Source: Isoetes taiwanensis
Taxonomy: Eukaryota; Streptophyta; Lycopodiopsida; Isoetales; Isoetaceae
Direction: 5' to 3'
NCBI GenBank assembly: GCA_021234155.1
Contig: JAJEKV010000002.1
Span: 30,677,098 to 30,741,097, forward strand
Length of the DNA stretch: 64,000 nucleotides
Below, piece after piece: positions 43,173 to 56,429 of the stretch. Within the stretch, counting starts at the first letter, position 1. Every line of letters begins with the position of its first letter. The position numbers and the translations under genes are program-made. The notes beneath the pieces were generated by a model that had not been told where the DNA came from, ran no database searches, and was given only the letters and a program-made list of their open reading frames with translations.

Positions 43173-44099
43173 AACAAAGACTTGTATTACACAATTTACT
43201 TGCAATAAAACTACGGATGCACAATCACTTGTATCGATTTAACAATAATTTTGTATTGCATTTGACATAAGGGAAAAAGGTTGGTATTACATTTATCCAA
43301 AAGTTTGTATATTCAACCAAAATGCATTTGACATTAAACCAAAATCTCGGGCATGGTGACCACGACTCATGTCATTTTTCATATCAACGTCAATTTCTAT
43401 GTCATCTAAGTCCACCTGGATCATCCCTATTGCTGTTGTCCGACTCTTCTGACAAGTTGTTAGCTCGCTCATCATCATCCTCGAAACAAGTAGCCACAAT
43501 CTCTGGATCACGAAGACGACCTATCGTCACTGGCAGGCACTTATCTTCACTTCTTTGAAGTCATCTTCCTCAACATATGTAGTGGTTTTAAATGATGAAA
43601 AAACTAAGTTTCTCTACAAATTTATTGTTGTTGCAATTCAAGAGCTATCGGATGGGCATATTTGCTCTTTATTCCTTGATCTGGACCGTACATAGTGATC
43701 CTCGTTTGTGGGGTATGCATGTACAAGTTTTTGTATACTGTATATTGAGATTTGCAAAATACTATAAGGTTTGAGAGAATGTACTTAATGGTGTTAATTT
43801 TATACATGTATTGTATATATAGTTTTGAGGCTCTCGGCCGCCTCACGTAACCCCTCGTGAATATGCACCCAAACCAAAGGGGGTTTAAGGGGGATTTTAA
43901 TTTAAATGTGTTAAATGCAATGGTTTGTGTTAATAATGCTAATGGTAGTTGTGTGTTTATTGTTATATTAAAAAATTTTTTGGGCCCTTCGGGCCCTAAC
44001 TAAAGCAAACATAGGAAAACTTTATGGGCCTAAATATTAATTACTAAAAGCATAATAACATCAAGACAAACAAATTATTTCCATTGCAAACAACTATGA
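43173..44099. other. Spacer, no gene seen
   Basis: The minus strand of 43,360-43,530 has an acidic frame (DPEIVATCFEDDDERANNLS) that I cannot place. GGGCCCTTCGGGCCC (about 43,982-43,996) can form a tight hairpin with a TTC loop. Confidence 0.4.
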
Positions 44100-44950
44100 G
44101 TACATTTTATAATCTCAATTCCCTGCATCACAATGGATCACCTTAACATCCACGATGAATATGTCCATGTCGATGAAGGTAGTCCAAAAGCTTTTAAAGA
44201 TTCTTTTTAAAAATGTGGCAATAATAGTCTCCTCGAAATGATCTAGGTATATTGCCTTCATTATGTGCAGACATAAGCCTCCAAATCCTTATATGGCATA
44301 ACCACCCAAAGGTTACGATCTACAACAAATGAACAATACGACTTTACAACATTGGGATGATTAATGAGGCTCATTGTTTGAGCCTCCCCTTCGGATGTCA
44401 TCCCTCGCAAATCAAGAAATGACTTACATAATTATTGGCCATCAATGCATCATCCATAAAAACTATATCTTTTCGCCGCATTTTAGTGCCTACTTTATAA
44501 ATTAAGAAGAAAAATCTTCCAACACCTATAAGTTACCATGTATTTTAAAACAAATGTTCTTACAAACCAAATGCAACGAACTTGTCATACATGGGCGAAC
44601 AACTATGACAATGGTTAGAAGATTATGAATGTGTAAGGAGATACTTTTGGTGTGCATTTTCATTCCTTAACTATAAGGTCGTAAAACATCCAAAACAAAC
44701 ATTTTACATGTTTGATACCAAGAAGTGTGCAGAAGATAAGCCCCATCCATCGAGGAAATTACAAACTGCAAAATTTAGCATCTTAGTTATTTATTATTAT
44801 TAGGAGGAAGTAAGTTACAGATTGCTCTTGCATCTCTCTAGATCGAGACTTTTAAGCGCAACCACTTCATTGAATGGAATGCATAGTGCTTTCGTACACC
44901 CCACGCACTGAAGCCTTGTCCTATTTCCTCTAGAATTTTACACTCAAGAT
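44100..44950 (-). pseudogene. Ste20-like (BLUS1-type) protein kinase pseudogene, N-lobe
   Basis: Minus-strand pieces match plant Ste20/germinal-centre-type kinases. Piece 1 (44,945-44,818) has the glycine loop ILEEIGQGFSA and then, after a frame slip, ALCIPFNEVVALKSLDLERC with the ATP-binding Lys. Piece 2 (about 44,420-44,275) reads [20 protein letters not shown] and [11 protein letters not shown]. Piece 3 (to about 44,110) reads YLDHFEETIIATFL and YLHRHGHIHR, but the catalytic HRD-K segment is broken by a frame shift and stop. The kinase C-lobe is absent. It is a decayed copy that keeps exon order. Confidence 0.8.
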
Positions 44951-46429
44951 GATCCCAATGGATGTTGTCTTGCCGCCACGATCAATTATAAAAGCTGATA
45001 TCTAAAAATATACCACAGTATAACATGCTCCACCTTTGAATGATCCTTTAGCGAAGTCAGTAACCCTTTCTAAGTTTCGCACGGATGTGGAACGTTTTCA
45101 TAAAAATTATCTAGAATAGGGCATCGCCACATCCACAATCCGGGTTGATATACGGTCTTTAGACTTAGCGGTGTAGTTTGATCAACAAATGCATCATCGA
45201 GAGGCTCGGATTTTTAGCATCTACGTAAAACAGAGTCACATTGGAAAAGGACTTCAATTTCCTACAGATCATCTGCGGCATCATGTTGATCACTTAGATG
45301 TAGGTCTTCCGCCGCCTTCACTAGTAATCAGCATTTTTAAGTAATGTAAAGAGATAAAGCAAAGAAAAATACCGGTGAAAGGCCCTCAGGTTTCGGCCAT
45401 CACCATTTCGAAATAGCTGTACAAAGGAAGACATGAACCTGGAAGCTAGATGGGAAAAGATATCTGAGGAGCCGTTGTTTCATCCCCGGCAAAAGCAAAG
45501 AAGAATGATTAAATACTGTGGAAATTGCGGACAAAGAAAACATTAATAGCGACATCCGTTTGTTATACATGTCAACGAGCATTGCGAACAAAATATATCG
45601 CATCAACAGCAATGTCTTTGGAACTCCCGAAAATATAGCGTACAAGAGGGGAGACAAGAAGTTGGAATGGGCAAAAATAAAACCGTTTAATCTATAAAAC
45701 ATGCATTCTTGCACAAAATACTACGAGAGGCCAAGGAGCGTGGTAAATTTGGCGAAGTCTTGCATAGGCAATTCCCCTAAGCAAAAGAGAAAAATATGTA
45801 CTGCATTCCGGGATGAATTGTCCGTGTTTTGACCGATTTTTTGAACTGGCGGAATGGGTCATCGGGAAAAACGTCTCCTTGCTAGCCTATCTGCTGTGGA
45901 TTTGTAAGAATCGCCATAAGCATAATAAGAAAGTTCAATAGATCATGGAAGCAGCCACCCCGAAGCCCTTTTTAGAATTACGGGGTTGCCTTTAAACACC
46001 ACAAATCCACGCAAGTTCCGACCACAGTGTGCTCGCGAAAAACAATGGGAGACATTAACTTCTGGATCTGTTATAAGGATTTGCGATGAAAAAACTCAAG
46101 CCCATCAAGAGAGGATGAAATTGAAACTTGTTAGTGTTGCTTAAGAACGAGCTTCAAGCAGAGGTCTTTCGAAGAACCCTAATTCGGAAGAACCCTAAAG
46201 TAACACCTCTCGGCCTTGCATGCCATATTCCATTTTTTCTTTTTTCAATATATTACATTTTTTTTTTTTTTCAAGGGTTAGACCATTGTCTAAGTGCCAT
46301 AAAAACAATGGCGTATCTTGCCTCTAGATATAAATGATTAGTACCGTCCAATGGAAATACACCACAAAATCATAGCAAAACCTTAGTAAAAAACGTGCAA
46401 AAAATACAACAAGAACCCCCTGTTATAAT
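44951..46429. other. Decayed region, no confident gene
   Basis: A plus-strand segment near 45,840-45,940 (FELAEWVIGKNVSLLAYLLW then ICKNRHKHNKK) loosely resembles the segment before RNase H in plant non-LTR retrotransposons, but nothing else of one is seen. A T-rich run lies near 46,257-46,273. Confidence 0.3.
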
Positions 46430-48440
46430 GCTACATATTGAACATAGCTTATCAACTTTCATGTGAAACAACCCGATTACGTGACCGAAAGTGAACATAT
46501 TTGTAGGCCCAGTTCCTCTCATCGCACTATTTTATAAAACCAATGATAAGATTGTCATTGTGAGTGCTTGTAGCGTCACGATGACTTGGCTATCTTTGCC
46601 ACCATGCATATGCCTCCATGATTGGTTTTTTTTCTTGTGACTTTGGATGCGCTTCATCCAACTCCCTCTTCGGGTCGACCGGTTAAAATTTCGTACTGCT
46701 TAAAAAAGCCTTGTAATCGGATGGGTTGGGATGGTGTTCTTTGGCAATCTTTTTATTGACCACATCACCTCCTTGTGCTGTTGGTCTATGTCATGGTCGT
46801 GAGGGTCCAAGGCATGGCCTACGCCATGTATGTGTGAGTAGGATTTGGCCCAATGAGTTATGACATGGACATCAACTCCTTTTGTTTGGCATTGTCAAAT
46901 GGTTGATCGGGACCAATGTGTTGTAATGAGGCTTGCCTGAGCATGCCAACACCTCCAAACCTTGCCAATGCTTGAAGTTGAAGAATTGAGTCTCCTCGGG
47001 GGTATAATAAACGGACCCATTTCACCACATTTTCAACTCCTTTCTAAAATGAATCATGGGCAACCAGGGTCTCTAAGTTCGTGGAGCTTCTTGGCGAGCC
47101 TTTGCCCTTTTTCCACTCACCGCTTTCTCCCCGCGAAGAACTCTATATGATTGAAGGTGCTAATGATCTAGTCGCGACATCTCTCTAAATAAGTGTAGTT
47201 GGTTGCAAAATGTGTTGGGTCAGGGTTTATAAGTGTCAAATTCTTAACTTGCAAGCACTTATATATGGCATACACTCAGGTCTTCTTAGTAGGGAACTTT
47301 ACAACTGACGCCTTCCCGAGAATTGGGTCTTTAAACTACATATGATTCGATGCGGTCCTTCCATAATAAGTTCAAATCTTTGGCATTGACACCCTATATT
47401 ATGTAATCTAGGGAATTGTCTCCAACATCTCCTGCTAACTTTGGGTTTGATGCATTGTCCATCATGATTTGAAATATTCTTTTAGAGCAAAGCTTTCAAT
47501 GATGGCTTTTATTTTCTAAGTAGATCTAAGTCGCTATACACTTCGTTCTTGGTCTCAAATGACTTAAAAATACTTACCTTCGGGATGAACAATCATGTAG
47601 TTAATCGGTGGTCCTTGTTTGTATTGTTCCACTCATCAGTCCACTAGCATTGTTGACGTGGGTGCTCACATGCCACTCGTGTTCACCTTCTCCACCATCT
47701 TCTTGTGTATGCCATGACCATTTTATTGTCTTCATGCTTGTGCAAAAGCAACCTAAATGAAGGTCAAATCTTAACAACCTCTTGAAATACCTCCTTCATT
47801 GCTTTATGCTCAAAGTAGATGTGGGGACAACCCACATACAAAACCCGCCGATAGCTTTTTGTTGAGCCCGACGAAGGCTGCTTTCAGGTAAGGGAGATAT
47901 TGGTTCAACTTTGTTTGCTTCCGGTAGCAACCAAGTCCACCGTTTCAGCCATTAAGTTGCTGCCCTATACTACAAGTAGCTAGTCCATTGCATCAAGCCC
48001 ATCCTGGACAAAATGTTGGAGGCATCGTCATATCTTCAAGCGCCTTCATCTTTGTTCTCTTTGCTTGTCCTCAATAGTGTCTCTTCCATACCTATTTTGC
48101 ACCCTCTTGCACTTGTGTGTCCTTATGTCGAAGGCCTTGAAGTCGTCTAACCTTTTAAATGCATTTGTACAAAGTTTGTTTGGGCCGACATTGTGCTATG
48201 CCATCAGTTTGTCTCGCTTTTACTGCTCCTCCCAAAATTTGTGGGAGGAGGGATGGATTCAGTAGCACTTCCATTCCTTGAAATATGTCCCGTAATTTAC
48301 ATGCCCACTGCCCATCACCCAATTTATCCGCGCATTCTCACTCAATCCACGTTTTTCTACCTCCTCCACGTCGTCCTTGGCTTTTGGTACGCTTTTGCTA
48401 GCTCGATTCGCCCTCTTGAGAAGTAGAATCACTTCCCAAA
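46430..48440 (-). pseudogene. hAT-family transposase pseudogene (BED finger, DUF659, dimerisation)
   Basis: Many stops and shifts, but the hAT order is visible. Near 48,340-48,190 is a BED-finger-like segment (WACKLRDIFQGMEVLLNPSL). Near 47,640-47,520 is the DUF659-type motif (WTDEWNNTNKDHRLITWLFI, compare the WTD-RhR-LiNFLV signature), then DNASNPKLAGDVGDNSLDYI near 47,455. Near 46,530-46,450 is the C-terminal dimerisation motif (ERNWAYKYVHFRSRNRVVSH). hAT transposases excise DNA elements. No terminal repeats were found. It is long dead and ends close to the block junction at 48,508. Confidence 0.75.
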
Positions 48441-48837
48441 ACATTCTATTTAAAAGATCAAGAACATCGAATGATGCATGGTATTCAATCTATAATTTTA
48501 GACTCTAGCTCATAACTAGCATTGTTTCCTAGCACATCGCACCAAGCTTTCATTGGGTGAGATTGAGTCAATACCTAAATCTTTTTGGAGGCGAGAACCC
48601 TTGAGGAATTCATGCAAAAAAAAAAAAAAAAACAAGTTAATGCTCTTATGCCATCCACAATTCTAGTTACATTCCTCGAGACTAGTCTTACTTCTTGAGA
48701 CTTTTAATTCGATTAAAACAAATACCAAATATTTCTAATAGGTAATTAGACTAAGTTTCTTACTCATTCCAATCAAAATGAACAAAATAGAAAACACACT
48801 GCGCTCAAGAGAAATCAGACTTGGCTCGATACCAATT

Positions 48838-49440
48838 TGATCACAGATTAATGGTCTCCACATATCTCTGCAAAAACAATGGTCAAGAAACAAGTCAAGT
48901 AAGCATAAATCCACCCTTAGGGTAAGCTCACCACTTAATAAGGTTGTCCTTGAGCAAGAGACTTCCAAAGAAAGGAAATAATGCAAGTTAGCCACAAATC
49001 CTTTGTGGCAAAAAACATAAACTTGAGAAATAGGCTAGGCTTAGGATTTGGCTTAGATCTTCAGTGGGATAGAAAACAAACTTCCTCCACATATGCTTAC
49101 TAGCTCCTTATGTAACATTCGCTTCCTTTTTAAAAGGTAAAAGGTATCCTTCATAAACCTTATTTGAATGACATCCTTATATTTAGCCCAAGTCCCTTTT
49201 AATACTAAAAGTATCCCTTTGTGCCCATCCATATAATAGTCATTATCTTTCTTAGCTATAATAATAGTTTCTTATCTTTTCTAAAGGTTCTTAGATTAGC
49301 TTATAGTTTATAACTTGTCCTATCTTATATTAGATAATAATATCCCCAATGATTTGGCTAAGGATAATTGCTATTAACTTGTATATTCACACTAAGATAC
49401 TAAGATACTAGGGTCCAAGGGTTAACATAAACATTCTGAC
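48838..49440 (-). repeat. Second copy of the copia-type LTR
   Basis: Matches 18,677-19,290. The adjacent PBS complement reads GGCTCGATACCA, with one base of the CTG missing. Confidence 0.75.
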
Positions 49441-49629
49441 TTTCTTTCTCATACTCTTGCTCCAGACAACCACTCCCCGGCGCCACCATACTATAATTAA
49501 ATGTTACGCTTTAGCACCTCTAGTGATAACCAGCGCCACCAAAGGCGGATCCTTCAAGTAATTTATCCAATGGGCCCCAACCTTTCGGGCTTTATCCCAT
49601 ACCCAGACCATATCAAGGATCCAGCGATT

Positions 49630-50405
49630 GGAGGCCCTCTCCTTGCCCGGTGGTGGGAACGCCTTCTGCGCCGTGACCCGGCGTGGAGTGGAGGTGTTGG
49701 CGCCCGAGGAGCATGGACCCTAAAATCCATCCGACGCACTACTTCCTCTCCCCAAGGCCACGGGGCCGGATGGGCGACCCCCCTCTCGAACCGCGGGTTG
49801 GCTCTGCCAATGGACTCGAAGCGTTGACAGCATTGCCACAGGGGACAAGTTAAAATTTGGCGAGGAAGACCAAAACTTCGGCTCCCAAAGCGCAAACCCT
49901 TCTAGAACACGGCAACTCCGCGAGGTTTTCACGTTTGAGCCCTCCTTGTCGATTGGGCGGGGACCTTGCGCCATGTCTTGGCGTGGGTGAGGTGTTGATG
50001 AGGCGAGACTAAAACCCCGAGCAGCTTGCCCCAAAGTCCTCTCCCCAAGGCCACGGAGGGGCAGGCGCCTCCCCTCTCGGACCATGATTTGGCGACCTCG
50101 ACCCACAGGGACCAATTTCCGTGGCGATTTCGGCCCCAAGCACCAAACCCTTTGGTGCAGCAGCTCTCTGGACGTTTTGAAGGCCCACTCTCGCCCCTTC
50201 CGGTCGACATTGCCCCGTGTCTTGGCGTGGAGTGGGGTGTTGGCCTTGAGGGACCAAAATCCCGAGGAGCTTCCGAAAGTCCTGCTCCCCAAGGCCACGA
50301 GGGGATGGGCCAGGCGACCCCCCCTCCCACGGAACTGCGATTTGGCTCTGCCAATGGACTCGAAACGTCGACATGCCACTGGGGACCAATTTCATGGCGA
50401 GAGAA
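49630..50405. repeat. Second copy of the 306-bp tandem array, heavily altered
   Basis: Counterpart of 19,486-20,341, about 80 bp shorter, with substitutions such as CCCTGGGG to CCACGGGG and AACCTGGCAAC to AACACGGCAAC. The same changes appear in some units of the 1.1-kb array. Confidence 0.8.
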
Positions 50406-50930
50406 GACCACTCATGTTCACCCAATTAGAAATGGGTTTTTGACGTCGGTATACGGCGGCGTATTTTGTTATAAGCGGCGTCATTTACATTATTTTATTT
50501 TAGTTGTGACATGTTTGATTTGGGGCATGTTTGAGCCTAGAGGCAATGCTTGAGCCTAAGAGGCTTGTTTGAACCTAGGTGGCATGTTAGGCCTAAAAGA
50601 AATGCAAAGCCTACCGTGGTATTTTGTTATTCTGGCGTCATATACGGTATATTTTATTTTAGTATGTGACTGTTTCATCCCAGTCGCATGTTTGAGTCAC
50701 ACGTCATGTTTGAACCTAGTTGACATGTTTGATGTAAGTGGCATATTTTAGCCACGTGTAATGTGAAACCTAGGTTGTCATTGTGGCGTCATGTGTTGTA
50801 TTTTTCTCTAGTTTATGTGGCATATATTTGATCTTCCATTTGGAGCCTAGGTGGCTGTTCTAGTCTAGGGGCAATGCTTGAGCCTATGTGGCTTCTTTGA
50901 GCCCATGTTCCACAGTTCTTTCCTCAGATA
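50406..50930. repeat. Second copy of the CACTA subterminal region
   Basis: Counterpart of 20,342-20,870, with the GACGTC palindromes turned into GGCGTC. Confidence 0.7.
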
Positions 50931-51099
50931 TAATGTATACCAACCAAGGGGGGAGAATTGAATTGAATGGGTTTTATTGCACCGAGAGACCAATAGACAT
51001 AGCCTATCGAGAAGGTTACGGGGATGTGCATAATATTAGGCATATAAATTTAATGATCGTCTCCTCTAGGTGCTAACTAGGAATTAGTCATTGTTAACA

Positions 51100-54000
51100 T
51101 TACCCAACATTTGTATTAAAATGCACGTACATCTGTCGTATTTCGTGGAATTATACGGTGTAAATCAGATGAGACTGGTGGTCCAACCTCTTGATGCTTT
51201 CGTTTTTTCGGTGAGTTTGAATGCCTTGATGCGCGGATAGCTCTTGGGGCGTTATTGACTCCTCTAGCACAACACCTTGGAATATTGGGCGTCCCCTCGG
51301 TCATGTGGTTTGTATGATAAACCACCATGTTGGGTCTTGTCGGTCGGTAAAGAAAAAAATATGGTCAAAGAAATTTGGGCGTGAGATTGATGTTGATGGT
51401 CTAAATTTTGAAGTTGGATATGTATATGTGTGTACTGTTCCACGGTTAATGCGGAAGGACAAGCGTCTCACTACGGTATAGGTTGTTAGAGTTGTGAAGA
51501 AAAAGCCACTTGTTCTACCATACTTTCTTTAACTTCCGTAGGCCTGGCCCCCCTTAATTGAAGGTCAAACCAATTACGCCGACGCCGAATATGAAGGCCT
51601 TAAAATTGCCACCCAGCATCCACCTTATCCATTATAGTCTTTAACTTTCTATTTAATCAATGGTGGCTTCACGGCCCGATTATGATCCAATGAACACTTC
51701 CAATTGAAACTCCATGGAAGTGCATGATGCCATGACTCCCTTGATCCCACCACAGTTTTCTCATCGTGTCCCAAAGCTATCAAAAGAGGATTATGAACTC
51801 TCCATAGAATGATGCCACCGCGATAGTGGGTCCCAAGTGGGTATACCACCATATCGAGGAGTAAGATATATCTTCCAAAAAGCACCATTAATGTCAATAA
51901 ATACAATAACATCAAAAAGAAAATACTTTCGATTTCGACATCAACATAATTTGTTGCAACTACCTTTTTCATGACACCTTGTGCGTATGCCCATTCCATT
52001 AGCTGTAATATACTCCCCTTGTAATATGCATCGGTCAAAGCCTATAGTACCCATTGTCTTTCCATCTTGTCGGCAGGGTTCATATCCATCCAGTATAGGG
52101 CTCGTCTATTATCAATGCGTCTCCATTCATGCCTCTTCTCTTCCATTTCTTCCTTTGCGTTCTCATAACGAGCAATCCATTTTGCCATTGGTGCGAATTG
52201 TAAAGAAGAATTGATTAACCTTATTGATAATATCGGTAGGAAATGACTTACGCATACCATTGCCTACGCCACTACCCCCTGAATCTTCTCGTCCCCTTCA
52301 TCACTCCATAGCGAGTTGCATGCGGATATCTGGGCAAAAATATATTACGTCATATAGAAAAGTGACTCTTTTAAAGCCATCCCTCTGCCATACTACCTTG
52401 GGGCGTGCTCTTTGATACACCATATCCTTCAATACCTTCATAAACCTTTCCAGAAAAACATCCATCTACGCATAATACGGTTCCATGAGCTCCATTTCCT
52501 CAATAAGATGTACCAAAAGATGGGTTTATTTGTCAAAAAGCTTCGTTAGGAAACTCCTTCTCCAACAAGCAACATGCCTCTACCATTTTTTCACTTTCAT
52601 CTCTTCAATTTTGTCTTCGGTATAGTTTTTTACATCCACCTATGAGGTCCAAAAAAAAAAAAAAAAAAAAAAAAACTTAGCCACAAATAAAATAGATGGG
52701 GACCACTAAATCAACATGGGTAACAACCTTATGACCTTTGATAGGGCACTTATTGCCTCAAAGGGTCCCTTGTCTAAAACTCCCCTAAAGGTCGGGGCAT
52801 GAAGAGCGCATGATCAAACACCAAATATAAGTATGGGTTACATTTAATAGTAGTGCATATATGTGGACTCCAATTGCTTGCATGCAAGAACTTATGCCGG
52901 TCATGGGACTTTAAACCCGGTCCACTCCTAGTACTTGTGAATGGGGTTCACAATGATTGCATATAACCGATTGGTGTTCTAGGGCCCTTAAATCATCATA
53001 AATAGCTCGATGGTCAGCCCTAGCAATAACCCATTTTGGGAGGAAGTGGTTGCCCTTCACCTCGGATCCATGCCTCTTTCTTTGTATTACTTACCTTAAG
53101 GTCCATCATCGGCATTTGTTGTGTCTTTTTGACCAAATACATGCTTCCATAAAGTTTTCCCGTTCTTGAAGATATGCATTGGGTCTAAAGGTGTTGAATC
53201 AATAGATTGGGTCCAATATGGTAGTCTATAAAAAGCAGACTTCCTTTTCATATTGCGATAGGAACTTCCTCCTCATGAAGCTCCTACCCTGCTTGTATAT
53301 TCCCTCATCCTCCATTGTCTGGGTGATCTCGACTTCCACCATGCGAGTGCCCCCCCCCTTGCGGTTTCCCCTTAGGATTTCCCCCCTCTTCTTCTTATCC
53401 CAGCACTCACCCCATTCACCGTATGGTAATAATTACGCTTGGTGGTTTACGTATAGTCTGATTGCCATCGTATTGTACCTGTTGCTTTTTGACGAAGGGT
53501 GCGTGGGGTGCGGCAAATATTTCCTAAAACCCTCAAGTACTACTTTTCTTGGATGCTTAGAGTGATGGTCTTGCAACTTTTCCCCACATATCATGCAAGG
53601 GGTGCCGAGTCTTAAACCGGAACACTTTCGGCAAGCCGGGGAAAGTCATGCATAGTCCCACAATAGTATACCTCTAAGATTAAAAGCGTCATTTTTTGTA
53701 ATTGCATGTGGGCACTTTGAATACATGTGTTCCACAAAAATAACTCATCCACAATTATTCTTAGGTACACATCTAAATTGCGGTTTTCTTCGGGTATCAA
53801 TAAAGTCATAATAATGTGCCCCTCTTCATCAACAGACCATGGGGATATATTTGTAGTTAACTATCATAGCCATGTAGACCATGCGATCCGATTGTTAACC
53901 ATATGGGTTTCGCCATAGCCGGTGGCCAGGCCCCAAGCGCCGTTAAGTGGTTCTTTTTCAAAAGTCAGGCCATGTCGCATCGACATGCTTCCAAAAACTA

Positions 54001-55040
54001 CAACGTATTTCGGGGACTCGCATCACATCATCACTAGATGCATGTGTAGCCGTGAAGTCCATTAGACTATGTGTCTTTAGCGGAACATCAACTTTAACCT
54101 ATAGAATATATTAGAATAGAATTATAGGCAATATATAAATTGCGAAAATAAAATAAATCTACAACTATTTGTGAGAAGTGGTGATGCATATACCTTGGGA
54201 TTATTGGAAAGTGTCGAATAACCACGAGTGCCGTTTTCCCTTTAGGTCATTCTTGTATCTCGGTTCATTACATACCGAGGCAATGAGTGGACTTTTCATG
54301 CTGTGCGGGGGTAGAAGATCATACAATCATTTGGACATGCATGTATGACTTTATAACCAGGCGGTCCAGCAGATCATTTTCTTAACAACTTGAGATACAT
54401 GGGTGTAGGCATATTGTTCTTCTCCGGAAGGATCTTCACCGTTACAATAACACAGCATCTAAGAGTGGTAAGATAAAGATGGAGATGGTGGTAAGATAGA
54501 AAAGACTTGATAAGTATGTCACCTCAATAGAAGCAAGGACACTTGCATTGCTCCCGCTTGAACTTGGTTTTGGAGATTGAAATTAACGCCGAACCGAACA
54601 AGCGAGAGGTTCGAGGCGGCGGTAACTGCGTTTACCGCCGATAACAATAGGGTCATCGTCGATGCGACCAATTCTCGAAGGGTATCCCACATCTTCCTAC
54701 CATGTCCTCTCCACCACCATCCTGGACATCATCTAAATCAATATCGGGTAATTCTTGAAGCGTGCAACATATGAGCATCGGCTCATCACGAAAACCGTTC
54801 GGCGGGTTAGTCAATAGTTTCATCCCTCTTCATATTGATGTTGTATGCATCTTCATATTGGTGCGCTCTACGGCGAAATTCACGATGGGTTTCCCTTTGC
54901 ACGTAACTTAGAACTAATGGATTGGGATGGAGACACGAATGAGTTCGATGGGTAGATAACGTATTAAACATCATGTCAAATAATGTAATAAGTATAAAAT
55001 ACATACAACCATCTGCATAGACTCACGAATGACAAAAAAC
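51100..55040 (-). pseudogene. Second copy of the CACTA transposase, frame-broken
   Basis: Recognisable pieces include TDAYYKGSILQLMEWAYAQG (near 52,030), MAKWIARYENAKEEMEEKRH (near 52,170) and LDVYLRIIVDELFLWNTCIQ (near 53,770). Most exons are broken into short frames by indels that are absent from the first copy, so the decay may be technical. The TGA found in the first copy near 23,775 reads TGG here. Confidence 0.75.
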
Positions 55041-55084
55041 ATATTTTAAAAAAATGCTCTTTATTCCCCTTTTTTTAGTACAAC

Positions 55085-55900
55085 AATACTATTGTTCCAT
55101 CTCAAATGGGAGAGGTCTATCATAGCGATAGTTGATGAATAACTCATCTCCAACGTTTATGCTTTTAATAGCACACACCATGATAAATCTGCTTTTACAT
55201 ATCTTGTAAAAAATCTTCCTCCCCTCCTTGACACTCTAAAATTCACAATTGCATCGCTCACTGGTTGTCAATAGAACTCGTTGATGAACCACCGGCAATA
55301 TTGCCATGAACCCACGGCCACCATCAATAAACTTCAACTCCTCATCACATGCCCCCATGCCTATCGACGCACATTGGAATTCATTCCCATAAATCCTCAT
55401 AATGCCAAGCATATTTAGTCAAAGTTTGCCAAGTTTTCCAATCGTGACTTTCGGGACACGCATATGGCATTAATGGAATGGGGTTCCTCGCTCCACTTCT
55501 ATCTGGCGTCTTGAGATAAAGGCCGGAATCCAGCCTAAGACAAATGCGTCTCAGATAATGATGTATCTTCTTCCCCAATAAGCAAATTCTTGATCCATAG
55601 GGATAGGTAAGTCCTACGGCCACAAGCCAAATGTCTTAAGGTCTCTAACAAAGGGTCGGACTAATCTTTACAATTTTTCAGGAATTTCACGGCAAAGAGG
55701 CCAAGCGTTCTTTGAAATGTCGACACATGCAATGTTCTCATGATTGTAGCCCTTCATGTTCTTTTTTACGAGGGGAACACTCCAACGTTGAGCGGCACCC
55801 ATCCATATTATTGATGAATCGGTTACCGCTTGGTTTCATATGCCTCTATGGACGGCATTAAACCAAAATCCACATCTAGTTTGGAGGAGACATCAGTATC
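55085..55900 (-). pseudogene. Second copy of the SET-domain frame, broken
   Basis: Counterpart of 24,986-25,815. The end (IGDELFINYRYDRP region, 55,090-55,150) is preserved while the middle is shifted. The TAA after the IPEEL-equivalent segment is shared with the first copy, so that stop is probably real. Confidence 0.7.
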
Positions 55901-56211
55901 ATCTATCTACATATTTTAGATATCATAAACATCTTGAATATATACTTGAACCGGGAGATACTCTTAAAAAAAAAAAATAAAAATAATCATTGTATACCAA
56001 CCCGATATCCATGACGAGCATCGATTCGTGGGTTGTTCAAATGCACCAAATCTTATTAGATGGTCTTCAACAACCGCTCTAAGTCAAGCCAAAATCCCAT
56101 ACATCTTTTACAATAACAAACTATTTTGTCCCTCTCGCCAATTACAAAGGTAAGTACTATATAATTCCATAATAGTTTGAACGGGTCGCGGATAGATACA
56201 ATATGGTAGTA

Positions 56212-56239
56212 TAAACCCCAAACCCTAAACCCTAAACCA
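56212..56239. repeat. Second copy of the telomere-type repeat
   Basis: AAACCCC then AAACCCT units; one unit differs from the first copy. Confidence 0.8.
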
Positions 56240-56429
56240 TAAATGGATCAGGAACTGGGCCCCAACACTCTAGTCCTTCCACTCAGGTGAAGCCGACCAT
56301 GTTCTTTCCCCGAAAAGACTGACCCTTATATCGGTTGTGATGCACAAGTTCTCAGAGGCCATACCGGGGTGACAGGCAAGCATCAAGGGTACATCTCTCA
56401 TGTGAGCCGGATCTTACTTCCAGTAAACA

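Larger units (their letters stand above)
18349..48507. repeat. First copy of a ~30.1-kb directly repeated block
   Basis: Sequence from 18,349 onward is matched from 48,508 onward, in the same order and orientation, to the end of the window. The offset falls from 30,159 bp at the left edge to 30,030 bp at the DEG9 start codon because the second copy has lost small amounts throughout. The block therefore runs to 48,507, where the second copy begins. The right-hand half (about 34,000-48,507) has no second copy in view. Confidence 0.9.

Noticed and set aside
43982-43996. Rho-independent-like terminator hairpin GGGCCCTTCGGGCCC
   Set aside because: Nuclear plant DNA does not use such terminators, and no gene ends here.
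45800-45960. Non-LTR retrotransposon RNase H region
   Set aside because: Weak similarity over ~30 residues only; no reverse transcriptase or catalytic residues found nearby.
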